Below, one piece after another: positions 1 to 9,044 of a DNA stretch of 64,000 nucleotides (positions are counted from its first letter, which is position 1; every line of letters begins with the position of its first letter). Location of the stretch: the NCBI RefSeq assembly GCF_002090175.1, contig NZ_BBRN01000004.1:186001-250000 (forward strand), given 5' to 3'. The position numbers and the translations under genes were made by a program. The notes under the pieces were generated by a model. It was not told the origin of the DNA. It made no database searches and saw only the letters and a program-made list of their open reading frames with translations. The DNA is from Demequina sp. NBRC 110057 (GTDB lineage Bacteria; Actinomycetota; Actinomycetes; Actinomycetales; Demequinaceae).

Positions 1-921
1 CTCTCCGTCGCCACGGTGGCGGCCCCGAGCATCGGCGCGCTCATCGGCATCCGCTTCATCGCCGGGCTTCCGCACGGCGCGCTGCTCGGCGTCGCGTCAT
101 TCGTCGCGATGACCGTGCTGGGGCGTGAGCGTCGCGGCACGGGCGTCGCGATCATCATGCTGGGCCTCACCTGCTCGCAGATCATCGGCGTGCCGTTCTC
201 CCAGTGGCTGTCGGAGGCGGTGAGCTGGCGCGCCTCCTACGCCGTCGTCGCGGCGGTGGGCCTGCTCGCCTTCGCCGCGGTGTGGGCCTTCACGCCCGAC
301 GTCCCCGGCAACCCCCACGCCTCGCCCCGGCAGGAGATGACCGCCATGCGGTCGGTGCCGCTGTGGACAGCGATCGTCACCATCACCGTCGGTTTCAGCG
401 GCCTCGGCGCCGTGCTTGCCTACATCGTGCCCCTGCTGGAGATCGACAACGGCCTCGACCCCTCCGCCGTGACCTGGGTGCTGGTGCTGTGGGGCGTCGG
501 CACGTCCGTCGGCGCCTTCGTGGGAGGGCGTCTGACGGACCGCGATCACCTGTCGGCCGGCCGCCTCGGGCTGTGGCTGACCGCCGCGGCGCTGCTCGGC
601 ATCGGCGCCGTGGGATCCAGCCCCGTCGCCACCATCCCGCTGCTGTTCCTGCTGGCGATCGCCACTCAGATCTACGCCCAGAGCGGGCAGGTACACCTCA
701 TGGACGTCCTGCACGGCTCGCCGTCGCTCGGCTCGGCCCTGTCGCATGCGGCGCTCAACGCGGCATCGGCACTCGGCACGGGCATCGGCGCCCTCATCAT
801 CGCCGCCGGCCTTGGCTATCAGGCACCCGCCTGGGCCGCGCTCGTCCTCACCGGCGTGGCGTTGGTGCTCATGGCCGTCGGCCCCGGTTTCCGCCGTTCT
901 CGCACGGTCGCGGCGTTGTGA
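1..921 (+). CDS. MFS exporter, C-terminal part (5' end outside window)
   Basis: The reading frame is open from base 1, so the gene begins upstream; about 306 residues are visible. They form a polytopic membrane protein with about nine hydrophobic segments and small Gly/Ala-rich helices typical of the major facilitator superfamily. A loop with GRERRGTG after the second visible segment and VGGRLTDRD in the later half match the A-like motifs of the sugar-efflux/AraJ-type branch. It is probably a proton-driven drug or sugar exporter; the substrate cannot be told. It ends 13 bp before hemC on the same strand and may be co-transcribed with it, although MFS genes are not a fixed part of heme operons. 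Confidence 0.8.
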   Translation, partial: LSVATVAAPSIGALIGIRFIAGLPHGALLGVASFVAMTVLGRERRGTGVAIIMLGLTCSQIIGVPFSQWLSEAVSWRASYAVVAAVGLLAFAAVWAFTPDVPGNPHASPRQEMTAMRSVPLWTAIVTITVGFSGLGAVLAYIVPLLEIDNGLDPSAVTWVLVLWGVGTSVGAFVGGRLTDRDHLSAGRLGLWLTAAALLGIGAVGSSPVATIPLLFLLAIATQIYAQSGQVHLMDVLHGSPSLGSALSHAALNAASALGTGIGALIIAAGLGYQAPAWAALVLTGVALVLMAVGPGFRRSRTVAAL

Positions 922-934
922 AAGAGTTGACCCC

Positions 935-1855
935 ATGAAACTTCGCCTGGGAACCCGCGCCTCCGAGCTCGCGCGCACCCAGTCCGGCATGGTCGCCCGC
1001 GACATCGAGGCCGCCGCGGCCGCGCGGGGCATCGACCTCACGGTCGAGCTGGTCCACATCACCACCGAGGGCGACGTCAACCGCGCCTCCCTCGTGGGGC
1101 TGAGCCAGACCGGCGTCTTCGTCAACGCCCTGCGCGACGCCCTCCTCGCGGACGAGTGCGACCTGCTGGTGCACTCCCTGAAGGACATCCCCGTCGAGCA
1201 GCCCGCCGAGATCGAGTTGGCCGCCGTGCCGCCGCGCGAGGACGTGCGCGACGCGCTGTGCACGCTCGGCGCCGGAATCGACGACCTCCCCGCCGGTGCG
1301 CTCGTGGGAACCGGGTCGCCGCGCCGCGCCGCCCAGGTGCTCGCGCTGCGCCCCGACCTCAGGGTCGAGGGCATCCGTGGGAACGTCGACACCCGCCTGG
1401 GCAAGCTCCACGACGGCTTCGACGCCGTGGTGCTGGCCGCCGCCGGCCTCAGCAGGCTCGGACGCCTCGACGACGCCACGGAGCTGTTCGCCCCCGAGGC
1501 GATGGTGCCGGCTCCCGGCCAGGGCGCGCTGAGCATCGAGATCCGTCCCGATGCCGACCCCGAGTGGGCGGACGTGGTGCGCTCGCTCGACGACGCCGAC
1601 ACGCGCGCGGCGGTCATCGCGGAACGGGCAGTGCTGCAGGTCCTCGAGGCCGGATGCGCCGCACCCGTGGCCGCCCACGCCACCGTCGACGGCGCCACCC
1701 TCACGCTGCACGCCCGCGTGGTGAACACCGCCGGAACCCTGGCGCTCAACGAGACCGCCTCCGGACCCGCCGCGCAGGCGGCGTCCGTGGGGCGGCGCAT
1801 CGGACACACCCTGCTCGGCCGCGGTGCCGGGCGCCTGATGGGAGGAACCCCGTGA
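935..1855 (+). CDS. hemC: porphobilinogen deaminase (hydroxymethylbilane synthase)
   Basis: This enzyme joins four porphobilinogen molecules into hydroxymethylbilane, the step before uroporphyrinogen III, in the cytoplasm. The 306-residue length is normal. The start MKLRLGTRASELARTQ, the HSLKDIP block, the GTGSPRR motif and RGNVDTRLGKL are family signatures. The cysteine in LEAGCAAPVAA is the one that holds the dipyrromethane cofactor. The ATG at 935 is chosen because homology begins there and an AAAGAG lies upstream; the frame stays open further upstream but without family sequence. The stop overlaps the hemD start by 4 bp (GTGA), so translation of the two is probably coupled. Confidence 0.97.
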   Translation: MKLRLGTRASELARTQSGMVARDIEAAAAARGIDLTVELVHITTEGDVNRASLVGLSQTGVFVNALRDALLADECDLLVHSLKDIPVEQPAEIELAAVPPREDVRDALCTLGAGIDDLPAGALVGTGSPRRAAQVLALRPDLRVEGIRGNVDTRLGKLHDGFDAVVLAAAGLSRLGRLDDATELFAPEAMVPAPGQGALSIEIRPDADPEWADVVRSLDDADTRAAVIAERAVLQVLEAGCAAPVAAHATVDGATLTLHARVVNTAGTLALNETASGPAAQAASVGRRIGHTLLGRGAGRLMGGTP

Positions 1856-2895
1856 ACCTGTCGATCCTCGAGGGCAAGCGACTCCTCGTCCCCGTCACCG
1901 CGCAGCGCCGCCACCTCGCGCAGCGCCTCGCCGCCGCCGGCGCGCTGGTCGAGGAGGTCGAGTTCATCGCGATCGACGGCCCCAGCGACCCCGAGCGCCT
2001 CGAGGAAGCGACCCTCGCGTGGTGCGCGGGTGACTATGACTGGATGGCCGTCACCAGTCGCAACGCCGTCCTCGCCATGGACGCGATCGCGCGCCGCCGC
2101 GGCACGTCGCTCGGCAACGCCCAGCCCGAGGCCAAGGTGACGACCGTGGGCGAGGCCACGCGTTCCGTATGCGCCGAGGTGGGGCTCGAGGTGACGCTCG
2201 TGCCCACGGACAAGCAGAACGCTCGCGGCATGGTCGCCGAGTTCCCCGAGGGCGAGGGCAAGATCCTCGCGCCCCTGGGCAACCTGGCCTCGCCGGTGCT
2301 CGAGCGCGGGCTGGCCCGCAAGGGCTGGAGCGTCGACGTGGTCGAGGCCTACCGCACCGTGGACGGCGACGGGCCCGACCCAGACGTCCGCGAGATGCTC
2401 GCACACGGCACCATCGACGCCGTGTTGCTCACCTCGGGCTCCGTGGCCGAGCGCCTGGCAGCCACCGTTCCCGAGCTGTCCGACGACGTCATGCTCATCG
2501 CGATCGGCGACATGACCGCCGCCGCCGCGCGGGCCGCCGGCTTCCGCCTCGCCGCCGTGGCGCAGGCGCCGTCCTACGACGGCATCGTCGCGGGGCTCGT
2601 CGAGGCGCTGAGCGCCGCGCCCGCCGAGGCCGATGACGTGGCCGAGCCCGAGCCCGACGAGCCGGAGGAGGACGAGGTTGCGGCCGATGCCGTGGTCGCC
2701 GACGTCGAGGACGACGCCGCGCCCGAGGCCGAGGTCGAGGCGCCCGAGGATGCCGCGGAGGGCGAGGACGAGGTCTCCGGAGCCGACGTTGAGGACGACG
2801 GCTTCGACGAGGCTGCCGACGCCGACTCCGAGTCCGACGACGCCCCCGCGCGGCCCGCCTGGGCGCCCGTGATGGTCGAGGAGGAGCGCTCGTGA
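1852..2895 (+). CDS. hemD: uroporphyrinogen-III synthase with long acidic C-terminal tail
   Basis: It cyclises hydroxymethylbilane with inversion of ring D to give uroporphyrinogen III, the branch point to heme and siroheme. Residues 1 to about 255 form the two-lobed HemD domain, with VTSRNAV and LLTSGSVAERL as recognisable blocks. From about residue 257 to 347 the protein continues as a low-complexity tail very rich in Glu, Asp, Ala and Pro that ends in a short less acidic stretch ([13 protein letters not shown]). HemD is usually near 250-270 residues, so the tail is extra; no domain is recognisable in it. Start GTG overlaps the hemC stop, and the stop overlaps the hemB start. Confidence 0.93.
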   Translation: MNLSILEGKRLLVPVTAQRRHLAQRLAAAGALVEEVEFIAIDGPSDPERLEEATLAWCAGDYDWMAVTSRNAVLAMDAIARRRGTSLGNAQPEAKVTTVGEATRSVCAEVGLEVTLVPTDKQNARGMVAEFPEGEGKILAPLGNLASPVLERGLARKGWSVDVVEAYRTVDGDGPDPDVREMLAHGTIDAVLLTSGSVAERLAATVPELSDDVMLIAIGDMTAAAARAAGFRLAAVAQAPSYDGIVAGLVEALSAAPAEADDVAEPEPDEPEEDEVAADAVVADVEDDAAPEAEVEAPEDAAEGEDEVSGADVEDDGFDEAADADSESDDAPARPAWAPVMVEEERS

Positions 2896-3872
2896 GCCTG
2901 GTGCGCCGCCCCCGCCGCCTGCGCACCACCCCCGCTATGCGGCGCCTGGTGCGCGAGACCCATGTCCACCCCGCCCAGCTGGTGCTGCCCGTGTTCGTGC
3001 GCGAGGGCCTCGAGGCGCCGCGCGAGATTGAGTCGCTGCCCGGCGTCCGCCAGCACACGCTCGACTCGCTCGCGGGGGTCATCGACGAGGCCGCCGCCGC
3101 GGGCATCGGCGGAGTGATGCTCTTCGCGATTCCCGAGGTGCGGGACGCGACCGGCACTGCCGCGTGCGCCGCCGACGGCATTCTCAACCTCGCGATCGCC
3201 AGGGCGGCCGAGGCATCGGCCGGACGCCTTGTCGTCATGGCGGACCTGTGCCTTGACGAGTTCACCGACCACGGTCACTGCGGTGTCCTCGCCGCGGACG
3301 GCAGCGTCGACAACGACGCGACGCTCGAGGTGTACGCCCAGATGGCGCTCGCCCAGGCCCGCGCCGGCGCCGAGGTGTTGGGGCTGAGCGGCATGATGGA
3401 CGGCCAGACCGCCGCCGTGCGCGCCGCGCTCGACGCCGAGGGCCTCATCGACGTGAGCATCCTCGCCTACAGCGCCAAGTACGCCTCCGCCGCCTACGGG
3501 CCGTTCCGTGACGCCGTCGAGTCCGAGCTCGTCGGCGATCGCAAGGCGTACCAGATGGACCCCGCCAACCGTCGCGAGGGGCTCGTGGAGTCCACGCTCG
3601 ACGAGGCGGAGGGCGCCGACATCGTCATGGTGAAGCCGGCCCTGCCGTACCTCGACGTGCTCGCCGACGTGGCCGCGGCATCGGCCGTGCCCGTTGCCGC
3701 GTACCACGTGTCGGGGGAGTACTCGCAGATCGAGGCCGCCGCCGAGCGTGGCTGGATCGATCGCCGCGTCGCGCACCTCGAGGCGGTCACGTCGATCGTC
3801 CGTGCCGGCGCCGACATCGTGCTGACCTATGCGGCCGTCGAGGCCGCGACCTGGCTCAAGGAGGACATGTGA
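2892..3872 (+). CDS. hemB: delta-aminolevulinic acid dehydratase (porphobilinogen synthase)
   Basis: It condenses two 5-aminolevulinate molecules to porphobilinogen. The 326-residue length is standard. The two active-site lysines lie in [13 protein letters not shown] and [11 protein letters not shown]. The metal segment reads [14 protein letters not shown]: the first and third cysteines of the zinc-type site are present, but the middle cysteine is replaced by Asp, giving a mixed site between the zinc type (CxC...C) and the magnesium type (AxD...D). Start GTG overlaps the hemD stop by 4 bp and the stop overlaps hemL by 4 bp, so the gene sits in the middle of a tightly coupled heme operon. Confidence 0.97.
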   Translation: MSLVRRPRRLRTTPAMRRLVRETHVHPAQLVLPVFVREGLEAPREIESLPGVRQHTLDSLAGVIDEAAAAGIGGVMLFAIPEVRDATGTAACAADGILNLAIARAAEASAGRLVVMADLCLDEFTDHGHCGVLAADGSVDNDATLEVYAQMALAQARAGAEVLGLSGMMDGQTAAVRAALDAEGLIDVSILAYSAKYASAAYGPFRDAVESELVGDRKAYQMDPANRREGLVESTLDEAEGADIVMVKPALPYLDVLADVAAASAVPVAAYHVSGEYSQIEAAAERGWIDRRVAHLEAVTSIVRAGADIVLTYAAVEAATWLKEDM

Positions 3873-5161
3873 GCATCCGTGCCGACCGCGCCGCGGCCAT
3901 CCTGCCCGGCGGCGTCAACTCTCCCGTGCGCGCCTGGAACGGCGTCGGGGGAGAGCCCGTGCCGATTGCCTCGGCGCGCGGCTCCCGCGTGACCGATGCC
4001 GACGGCCGCGAGTACGTCGACCTCGTCGGCTCCTGGGGCCCCGCGATTCTTGGCCACACCCACCCCACGGTGGTGCAGGCCGTGCAGGAGGCCGCCGCGC
4101 GTGGCCTGTCGTTCGGCGCCACCACGGAGCGCGAGGTGGAGCTGGCCGAGGAGATCCGCGGCCGCTACGCCCCGGCGGAGCGCGTCCGCCTCGTGTCGAC
4201 CGGCACCGAGGCCACCATGACGGCGATCCGCCTCGCGCGCGGCGCGACGGGCCGCGACGTGATCGTGAAGTTCGCGGGTTGCTACCACGGCCACTCGGAC
4301 TCGCTGCTGGTCGCGGCCGGCTCCGGCCTCGCGACCGCGGGAGTTCCCGACTCGGCCGGCGTCACGAAGGGCGCGGCCGTCGACACTCTTGTGCTTCCCT
4401 ACGGTGACGAGGACGCGCTGACCGCGGCCTTCGCCGAGCACGGCCAGTCGATCGCCGCCGTCATCACCGAGGCCGCCCCGGCCAACATGGGCACCGTTCA
4501 GCCGCCCGCGGGATTCAACCGACTCATCGCGACCCTGTGCCGCAACGAGGGCGCCGTGTTCATCGTCGACGAGGTCCTCACGGGCTTCCGTGCCGGCCCC
4601 GCGGGCTACTGGGGCATCGAGCGCGACGCGGACCTCACCGCCGGCGTGGAGCCGTGGCAGCCCGACCTCGTCACGTTCGGCAAGGTCATCGGCGGCGGCA
4701 TGCCCGTCGCGGCGCTCGGCGGGCGCGCGGACCTCATGGAGCAGCTCGCGCCGCTGGGCCCCGTCTACCAGGCCGGCACGCTGTCCGGAAACCCTGTGGC
4801 CGTGGCCGCTGGCCTCGCGACCATGCGACTCCTGACCGACGACGTCTACACGCACCTGAGCGCGCTGGGCGACCGCCTCATCGCGGGGGTGTCGGGCGCC
4901 TTTGCCGACGCCGGGGTCACCCACTCCGTGGGCCGCGCGGGAACGCTCTTCTCGTTCTTCCTGGGTCTGGCCGATGCGCCCGTCACCTTCGAGCAGGCGG
5001 CCGCGCAGGACACGGCGGCCTTCGCGCGGTTCTTCCACGCGATGCACGACGCTGGCATCTACCTCCCCCCGAGCGCCTTTGAGACGTGGTTCCTGTCGCA
5101 CGAGCACACCGAGGCCGACGTCGACGCGATCGTCGCCGCGGCATCGGCCTGGGCGGTTTAG
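3869..5161 (+). CDS. hemL: glutamate-1-semialdehyde 2,1-aminomutase
   Basis: A PLP enzyme that moves the amino group of glutamate-1-semialdehyde to give 5-aminolevulinate, the last step of the C5 route used by actinobacteria. At 430 residues it is full length. The class-III aminotransferase blocks are clear: [15 protein letters not shown], the pyridine-ring Asp in [11 protein letters not shown], and the PLP lysine in [22 protein letters not shown] also fits GSA-AT. Start GTG lies in the hemB stop. It is the last heme gene here and is followed by a 284-bp non-coding region with inverted repeats. Confidence 0.97.
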   Translation: MSIRADRAAAILPGGVNSPVRAWNGVGGEPVPIASARGSRVTDADGREYVDLVGSWGPAILGHTHPTVVQAVQEAAARGLSFGATTEREVELAEEIRGRYAPAERVRLVSTGTEATMTAIRLARGATGRDVIVKFAGCYHGHSDSLLVAAGSGLATAGVPDSAGVTKGAAVDTLVLPYGDEDALTAAFAEHGQSIAAVITEAAPANMGTVQPPAGFNRLIATLCRNEGAVFIVDEVLTGFRAGPAGYWGIERDADLTAGVEPWQPDLVTFGKVIGGGMPVAALGGRADLMEQLAPLGPVYQAGTLSGNPVAVAAGLATMRLLTDDVYTHLSALGDRLIAGVSGAFADAGVTHSVGRAGTLFSFFLGLADAPVTFEQAAAQDTAAFARFFHAMHDAGIYLPPSAFETWFLSHEHTEADVDAIVAAASAWAV

Positions 5162-5178
5162 CCGTCCGCGCTGTGCGT

Positions 5179-5236
5179 CCTGGCAGGACATGAAGGTCGC
5201 GTCAATCGATTCAGGTGACCCTCATGTCCTGCCAGG
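5179..5236. repeat. long imperfect inverted repeat downstream of hemL
   Basis: Two 20-base arms (5179-5198 and 5217-5236) are reverse complements with a single mismatch (5221), around an 18-base loop. The outer 15 bases of each arm match perfectly. The left arm holds its own small palindrome, GTCCTG-G-CAGGAC (5177-5189). There is no T-tract after either arm, so it is not a textbook intrinsic terminator, although a strong RNA hairpin could still end or protect the heme transcript. It shares architecture, not sequence, with the repeats at 56120 and 59859. Confidence 0.85.
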
Positions 5237-5263
5237 GGACGTGCAGCGAGCGACCGCCCGCAT

Positions 5264-5392
5264 CTCACCTCACACCGACCCCTCTCGTGAGGTGAGGAAG
5301 AGTTCCCCCACGTTTCACACAAGCCGCCTGGCGGCGAAACATCCCCTCCCTACCGTGATGAGTGTCCGGAAGATCGCTGATGCGGAGCGATC
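5264..5392 (+). promoter_or_regulatory. narK upstream region: inverted repeat and leader stem-loop
   Basis: A perfect 10-bp inverted repeat, CTCACCTCAC (5264-5273) and GTGAGGTGAG (5287-5296), lies about 150 bp before narK and could be an operator or a weak terminator. A second perfect stem, GATCGCT (5372-5378) with AGCGATC (5386-5392), lies closer to the gene and would be in the mRNA leader if transcription starts upstream of it. No convincing -35/-10 pair or GlnR box could be fixed. As narK begins the nitrate block, regulation by nitrogen or NnaR would be expected here, but the sites are inferred only. Confidence 0.45.
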
Positions 5393-5445
5393 GACAGCCG
5401 ATGGCGGCCCGGGCTTCCACCACACACGGAACCCTGGGAGGGGTC

Positions 5446-6855
5446 ATGTCCGTTACGGACCGGCAGGATCAGGCAGCGACCGCGGCTGTCGAGCCAGGCG
5501 TCATCGGCAGGGGCCGATGGATCGAGCGCTGGACGCCAGAGGACGAGGTCTTCTGGGAGGCCAAGGGCAAGGCGATCGCCTTTCGCAACCTCATCTTCTC
5601 CATCGTCGCCGAGCACATCGGCTTCTCCATCTGGATGCTGTGGTCCATCGTCGTCGTGCGGATGTACGGCACGTTCGATGACGCCGGCACCCTCGTCGCC
5701 GCCGGCGCCAACGGCTGGGCGCTGACCGCCGAGCAGGGGCTGACCCTGCTCGCTGTCGCCTCGGGAGTCGGCGCCTTCCTGCGCATCCCGTACACGTTCG
5801 CCGTGCCGATCTTCGGCGGCCGCAACTGGACAGTCATCTCCGCGCTGCTGCTGATCATCCCGACCGCGGGCCTCGCGTGGGTCGTGGGCCGCCCCGACAC
5901 GTCCTTCGGCGTGCTTGTCGCGATCGCCGCGACGGCCGGCTTTGGCGGCGGCAACTTCGCCTCGTCGATGTCCAACATCACCTTCTTCTACCCCGACAAG
6001 GCCAAGGGCTGGGCACTCGGGCTCAACGCCGCGGGCGGCAACATCGGCGTCGCCGTCGCGCAGAAGCTCGTACCCGTCGTCATCGGCATCGGCGGCGTAG
6101 GCCTCGCCATGGCGGGCCTCGTGTACCTCCCGCTTGCCGTCATCGCCGCCGTGCTCGCCTTCGTCTTCATGGACAACCTGCGCGAGGCGAAGGCCGACCC
6201 CAAGCCGACCGGTCGCTCGCTGCGCCACGGCCACACCTGGCTGATGGCCTTCCTCTACGTGGGCACCTTCGGCTCCTTCATCGGCTACTCGGCCGCGTTC
6301 CCGACGCTGCTCACCGTGGTCTTCGACAGGGCCGACATCGCGCTCGGGTGGGGCTTCCTCGGCGCCCTGCTGGGCTCGCTCGCCCGCCCCTACGGCGGTC
6401 GCCTCGCCGACCGCTTCGGCGGCTCAATCATCACGGCGTGCGCGTTCGTGCTGATGGCCTGCGCCGGCTGGTGCGCCGTGCTCGGGGTGCAGGGGGAGAA
6501 CCTGCCGATGTTCTTCGTCAGCTTCCTCGCGCTGTTCCTCATCACGGGGCTCGGCAACGGGTCCACCTACCGGATGATCCCGTCGATCTTCAACCGCCTG
6601 CGCGACGCGGACGGCGAGCCCGACGAGTCCCGCGTCCTCGACTTCAAGCGCCAGAGCGCCGGCGCGGTGGGCATCATCTCCGCGGTCGGCGCCTTCGGCG
6701 GCTTCGCGATCCCGTTCGTCTACAAGTGGTCGCGGGAGTCCTTCGAGGGGTCGATCGTCCCCGCCCTCCAGATCTACATCGGAGTCTTCCTCCTCATGGC
6801 GGCGCTCACGTGGGTGTTCTACCTGCGCAAGGGCGCCAGGATGCAGGGGGTCTGA
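5446..6855 (+). CDS. narK: nitrate/nitrite transporter NarK
   Basis: A 469-residue MFS protein of the nitrate/nitrite porter family, bringing nitrate in and possibly exporting nitrite. Both nitrate-signature regions are visible: GGGNFASSMSNITFFYP with the following LNAAGGNIG, and the second Gly-rich stretch ITGLGNGSTYRMIPSIF. About twelve hydrophobic segments are present. ATG 5446 is preferred over upstream in-frame starts because GGGAGGGG lies just before it and the conserved cytosolic helix follows. Its position directly before the nitrate reductase (2 bp gap) shows its role in assimilation. Confidence 0.95.
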   Translation: MSVTDRQDQAATAAVEPGVIGRGRWIERWTPEDEVFWEAKGKAIAFRNLIFSIVAEHIGFSIWMLWSIVVVRMYGTFDDAGTLVAAGANGWALTAEQGLTLLAVASGVGAFLRIPYTFAVPIFGGRNWTVISALLLIIPTAGLAWVVGRPDTSFGVLVAIAATAGFGGGNFASSMSNITFFYPDKAKGWALGLNAAGGNIGVAVAQKLVPVVIGIGGVGLAMAGLVYLPLAVIAAVLAFVFMDNLREAKADPKPTGRSLRHGHTWLMAFLYVGTFGSFIGYSAAFPTLLTVVFDRADIALGWGFLGALLGSLARPYGGRLADRFGGSIITACAFVLMACAGWCAVLGVQGENLPMFFVSFLALFLITGLGNGSTYRMIPSIFNRLRDADGEPDESRVLDFKRQSAGAVGIISAVGAFGGFAIPFVYKWSRESFEGSIVPALQIYIGVFLLMAALTWVFYLRKGARMQGV

Positions 6856-6857
6856 GC

Positions 6858-9044
6858 GTGCCCGCATCGCACGGCACCGCGTCGCCCGGGGACGGTACCC
6901 CTCCGGGCGACGCGGTCGCGACCCACTGCCCGTACTGCGCGCTCCAGTGCGCGCAGACGCTCACCAGGACGGCGGCCGATGCGCCCCTTCCGGTGGAGGT
7001 CTCGGGTCGCCAGTTCCCCACGAACCGGGGTGGGCTGTGCCAGAAGGGGTGGACGTCGGCGGAGGTGCTGCGGGCCAAGGACAGGGTCACCATGCCGCTG
7101 ATCCGCACCGAGGATGGCGGCTTCCGTGAGGCCGACTGGGAAGAGGCGCTCGACCTTATCGCCGGCCGCCTCGCCGTGCTGCAGGAGGCCCATGGCCGCG
7201 ACGCCGTCGCGATCTTCGGCGGCGGGGGGCTGACCAACGAGAAGGCGTATGCGTTGGGCAAGTTCGCGCGGGTCGTGCTGCGCACCCGGTACATCGACTA
7301 CAACGGCCGCTTCTGCATGTCCTCGGCCGCGGCGGCCTCGAACCGCTCGCTCGGGCTCGACCGCGGGCTCGGCTTCCCGCTGGCGGACCTGGGTGGGGCC
7401 GATGCGGTGCTCGTCGTCGGCTCGAACATGGGCGTGACCATGCCGCCCTTCGTGCAGCACCTCGCCGGCGTGCGCGAGCGCGGCGGCCTGGTGGTGGTCG
7501 ACCCGCGCGAGACCGTCACCGCGCGGCTGACCCGCGAGGGTCAGGGCATCCACCTCTCGCCGGTGCCCGGGACCGATCTCGTGGTGCTGCTGGCGCTCGC
7601 CCACGTGGTGCTCGCGGAGGGGCTGCAGGACGCCGCCTACCTGGACGCCCGCGTGAACGGCCTCGACGAGGTGCGTCGCTCGGTCGCCGCGTGGTGGCCC
7701 GAGCGCGCGGAGGCCGTGTGTGGCATCCCCGCCGACGACCTGCGTCGCACCGCGCGCCTGCTCGCCGCCGCCTCCCCCTCGCGTGGCGGGCGCGGCGCGT
7801 ACGTGCTGACCGGCCGCGGGCTCGAGCAGATGAGCCAGGGGACCGCGGGCGTCACCGCCGCGATCAACCTGGCCCTCCTGCTGGGGCTCGTCGGCCGCGA
7901 GGGCTCCGGCTTCGGGCCCGTCACGGGGCAGGGCAACGGCCAGGGAGGGCGCGAGCACGGCCAGAAGTCGGACCAGCTGCCCGGCTACCGGATGATCACG
8001 GACCCCGCCGCGCGCGCCCACGTCGCCGGGGTGTGGGGCGTGGACCCCGACACCCTGCCGGGGCCCGGGGTCCCCGCGGTCCAATTGCTCGACTCGCTCG
8101 GCACCGCGGACGGCCCCAAGGCCCTGCTGGTGCACGGCAGCAACGTGGTGGTCTCGGCGCCCCACGCCGACAAGGTGCGCGGCGCACTGGGCCGCCTGGA
8201 CCTGTTGGTGGTCGCCGACCTGGTGCCCTCCGAGACGGCCATGCTCGCCGACGTGATTCTCCCCGTCACGCAGTGGGCGGAGGAGGAGGGGACCATGACC
8301 AATCTCGAGGGCCGCATCATCCGGCGCAGGCAGGCGGCCGATGCCCCCGGCGAGGCCCGCTCCGAGCTGTGGATCCTGAACCGGCTCGCCGCCAGGCTCG
8401 GCGTCGACAGCGGCTTCCCCACGGAGCCGGAGGCTGTGTTCGCGGAGCTCGCCCGTGCCTCGGCCGGCGGCAAGGCGGACTACTCCGGGGTCACCTACGC
8501 GCGGCTGGACCGCGGCGAGGAGCTGTTCTGGCCCGTCCGGGGCGACGGGCCCGGCGGCGAACACCCTGGCACCCCGCGCGTCTTCCTCGACGGGTTCCCC
8601 ACCCCCGACGGCCGCGCCAGGATGATCCCCGTCGACCACCACGCCCCGGCCGACGACGTGCGGGCCGAGGCGCCGCTGTACCTCATCACGGGGCGCGTGC
8701 TCCAGCACTACCAGTCGGGGGCGCAGACGCGCCGCGTCGCCGAGCTCGTCGCGGCCCAGCCCGAGCCGTTCGTTGAGATGCACCCGCTGCTCGCCGACCG
8801 CCTGGGGCTCGCCGACGGCGACCTGGCCTCCCTCACGACGGCGCGCGGCCGCGGCCACGCCACGGTGCGCCTGACCGAGGACACCCGCCCCGACACGGTG
8901 TTCATGCCGTTCCACTGGGCAGGCGAGGGAAGCGCCAACCGCCTCACCAACGACGTCACCGACCCGATCAGCGGCATGCCCGAGTTCAAGGTCACTGCCG
9001 TGCGCATCGCGCCGGCACGCCTGAAGGAAGGAGCCCCCGCATGA
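6858..9044 (+). CDS. nasC: assimilatory nitrate reductase, molybdopterin catalytic subunit
   Basis: It reduces nitrate to nitrite with a bis-MGD molybdenum centre. The 728-residue protein begins with a [4Fe-4S] site (Cys24, Cys27, Cys31, Cys61; pattern CxxCxxxC...C), then the molybdopterin oxidoreductase core with Cys153 in YNGRFCMSSA as probable Mo ligand, as in NapA/Nas-type enzymes. The C-terminal third has the dinucleotide-binding domain (LITGRVLQHYQSGAQT, then PFHWAGEG). No twin-arginine signal is seen, consistent with a cytoplasmic enzyme. Start GTG is 2 bp after narK. The symbol follows common actinobacterial usage; nasA is also used. The stop overlaps the next gene (ATGA). Confidence 0.93.
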   Translation: MPASHGTASPGDGTPPGDAVATHCPYCALQCAQTLTRTAADAPLPVEVSGRQFPTNRGGLCQKGWTSAEVLRAKDRVTMPLIRTEDGGFREADWEEALDLIAGRLAVLQEAHGRDAVAIFGGGGLTNEKAYALGKFARVVLRTRYIDYNGRFCMSSAAAASNRSLGLDRGLGFPLADLGGADAVLVVGSNMGVTMPPFVQHLAGVRERGGLVVVDPRETVTARLTREGQGIHLSPVPGTDLVVLLALAHVVLAEGLQDAAYLDARVNGLDEVRRSVAAWWPERAEAVCGIPADDLRRTARLLAAASPSRGGRGAYVLTGRGLEQMSQGTAGVTAAINLALLLGLVGREGSGFGPVTGQGNGQGGREHGQKSDQLPGYRMITDPAARAHVAGVWGVDPDTLPGPGVPAVQLLDSLGTADGPKALLVHGSNVVVSAPHADKVRGALGRLDLLVVADLVPSETAMLADVILPVTQWAEEEGTMTNLEGRIIRRRQAADAPGEARSELWILNRLAARLGVDSGFPTEPEAVFAELARASAGGKADYSGVTYARLDRGEELFWPVRGDGPGGEHPGTPRVFLDGFPTPDGRARMIPVDHHAPADDVRAEAPLYLITGRVLQHYQSGAQTRRVAELVAAQPEPFVEMHPLLADRLGLADGDLASLTTARGRGHATVRLTEDTRPDTVFMPFHWAGEGSANRLTNDVTDPISGMPEFKVTAVRIAPARLKEGAPA

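Noticed and set aside
97-2406. Minus-strand open frame of about 770 codons opposite the MFS, hemC and hemD genes
   Set aside because: No domain is recognisable, and the plus-strand genes are certain. Long antisense frames are expected at this GC content.
5312-5340. GTTTC...GAAAC before narK as a GlnR box
   Set aside because: The half-sites are 19 bases apart and lack the GTnAC-N6-GAAAC spacing of actinobacterial GlnR sites.
5372-5392. narK leader hairpin as an ANTAR/NasR-type antiterminator target
   Set aside because: Those targets are two hairpins with six-base loops having A at position 1 and G at position 4; here the loop is seven bases and no matching second hairpin follows.
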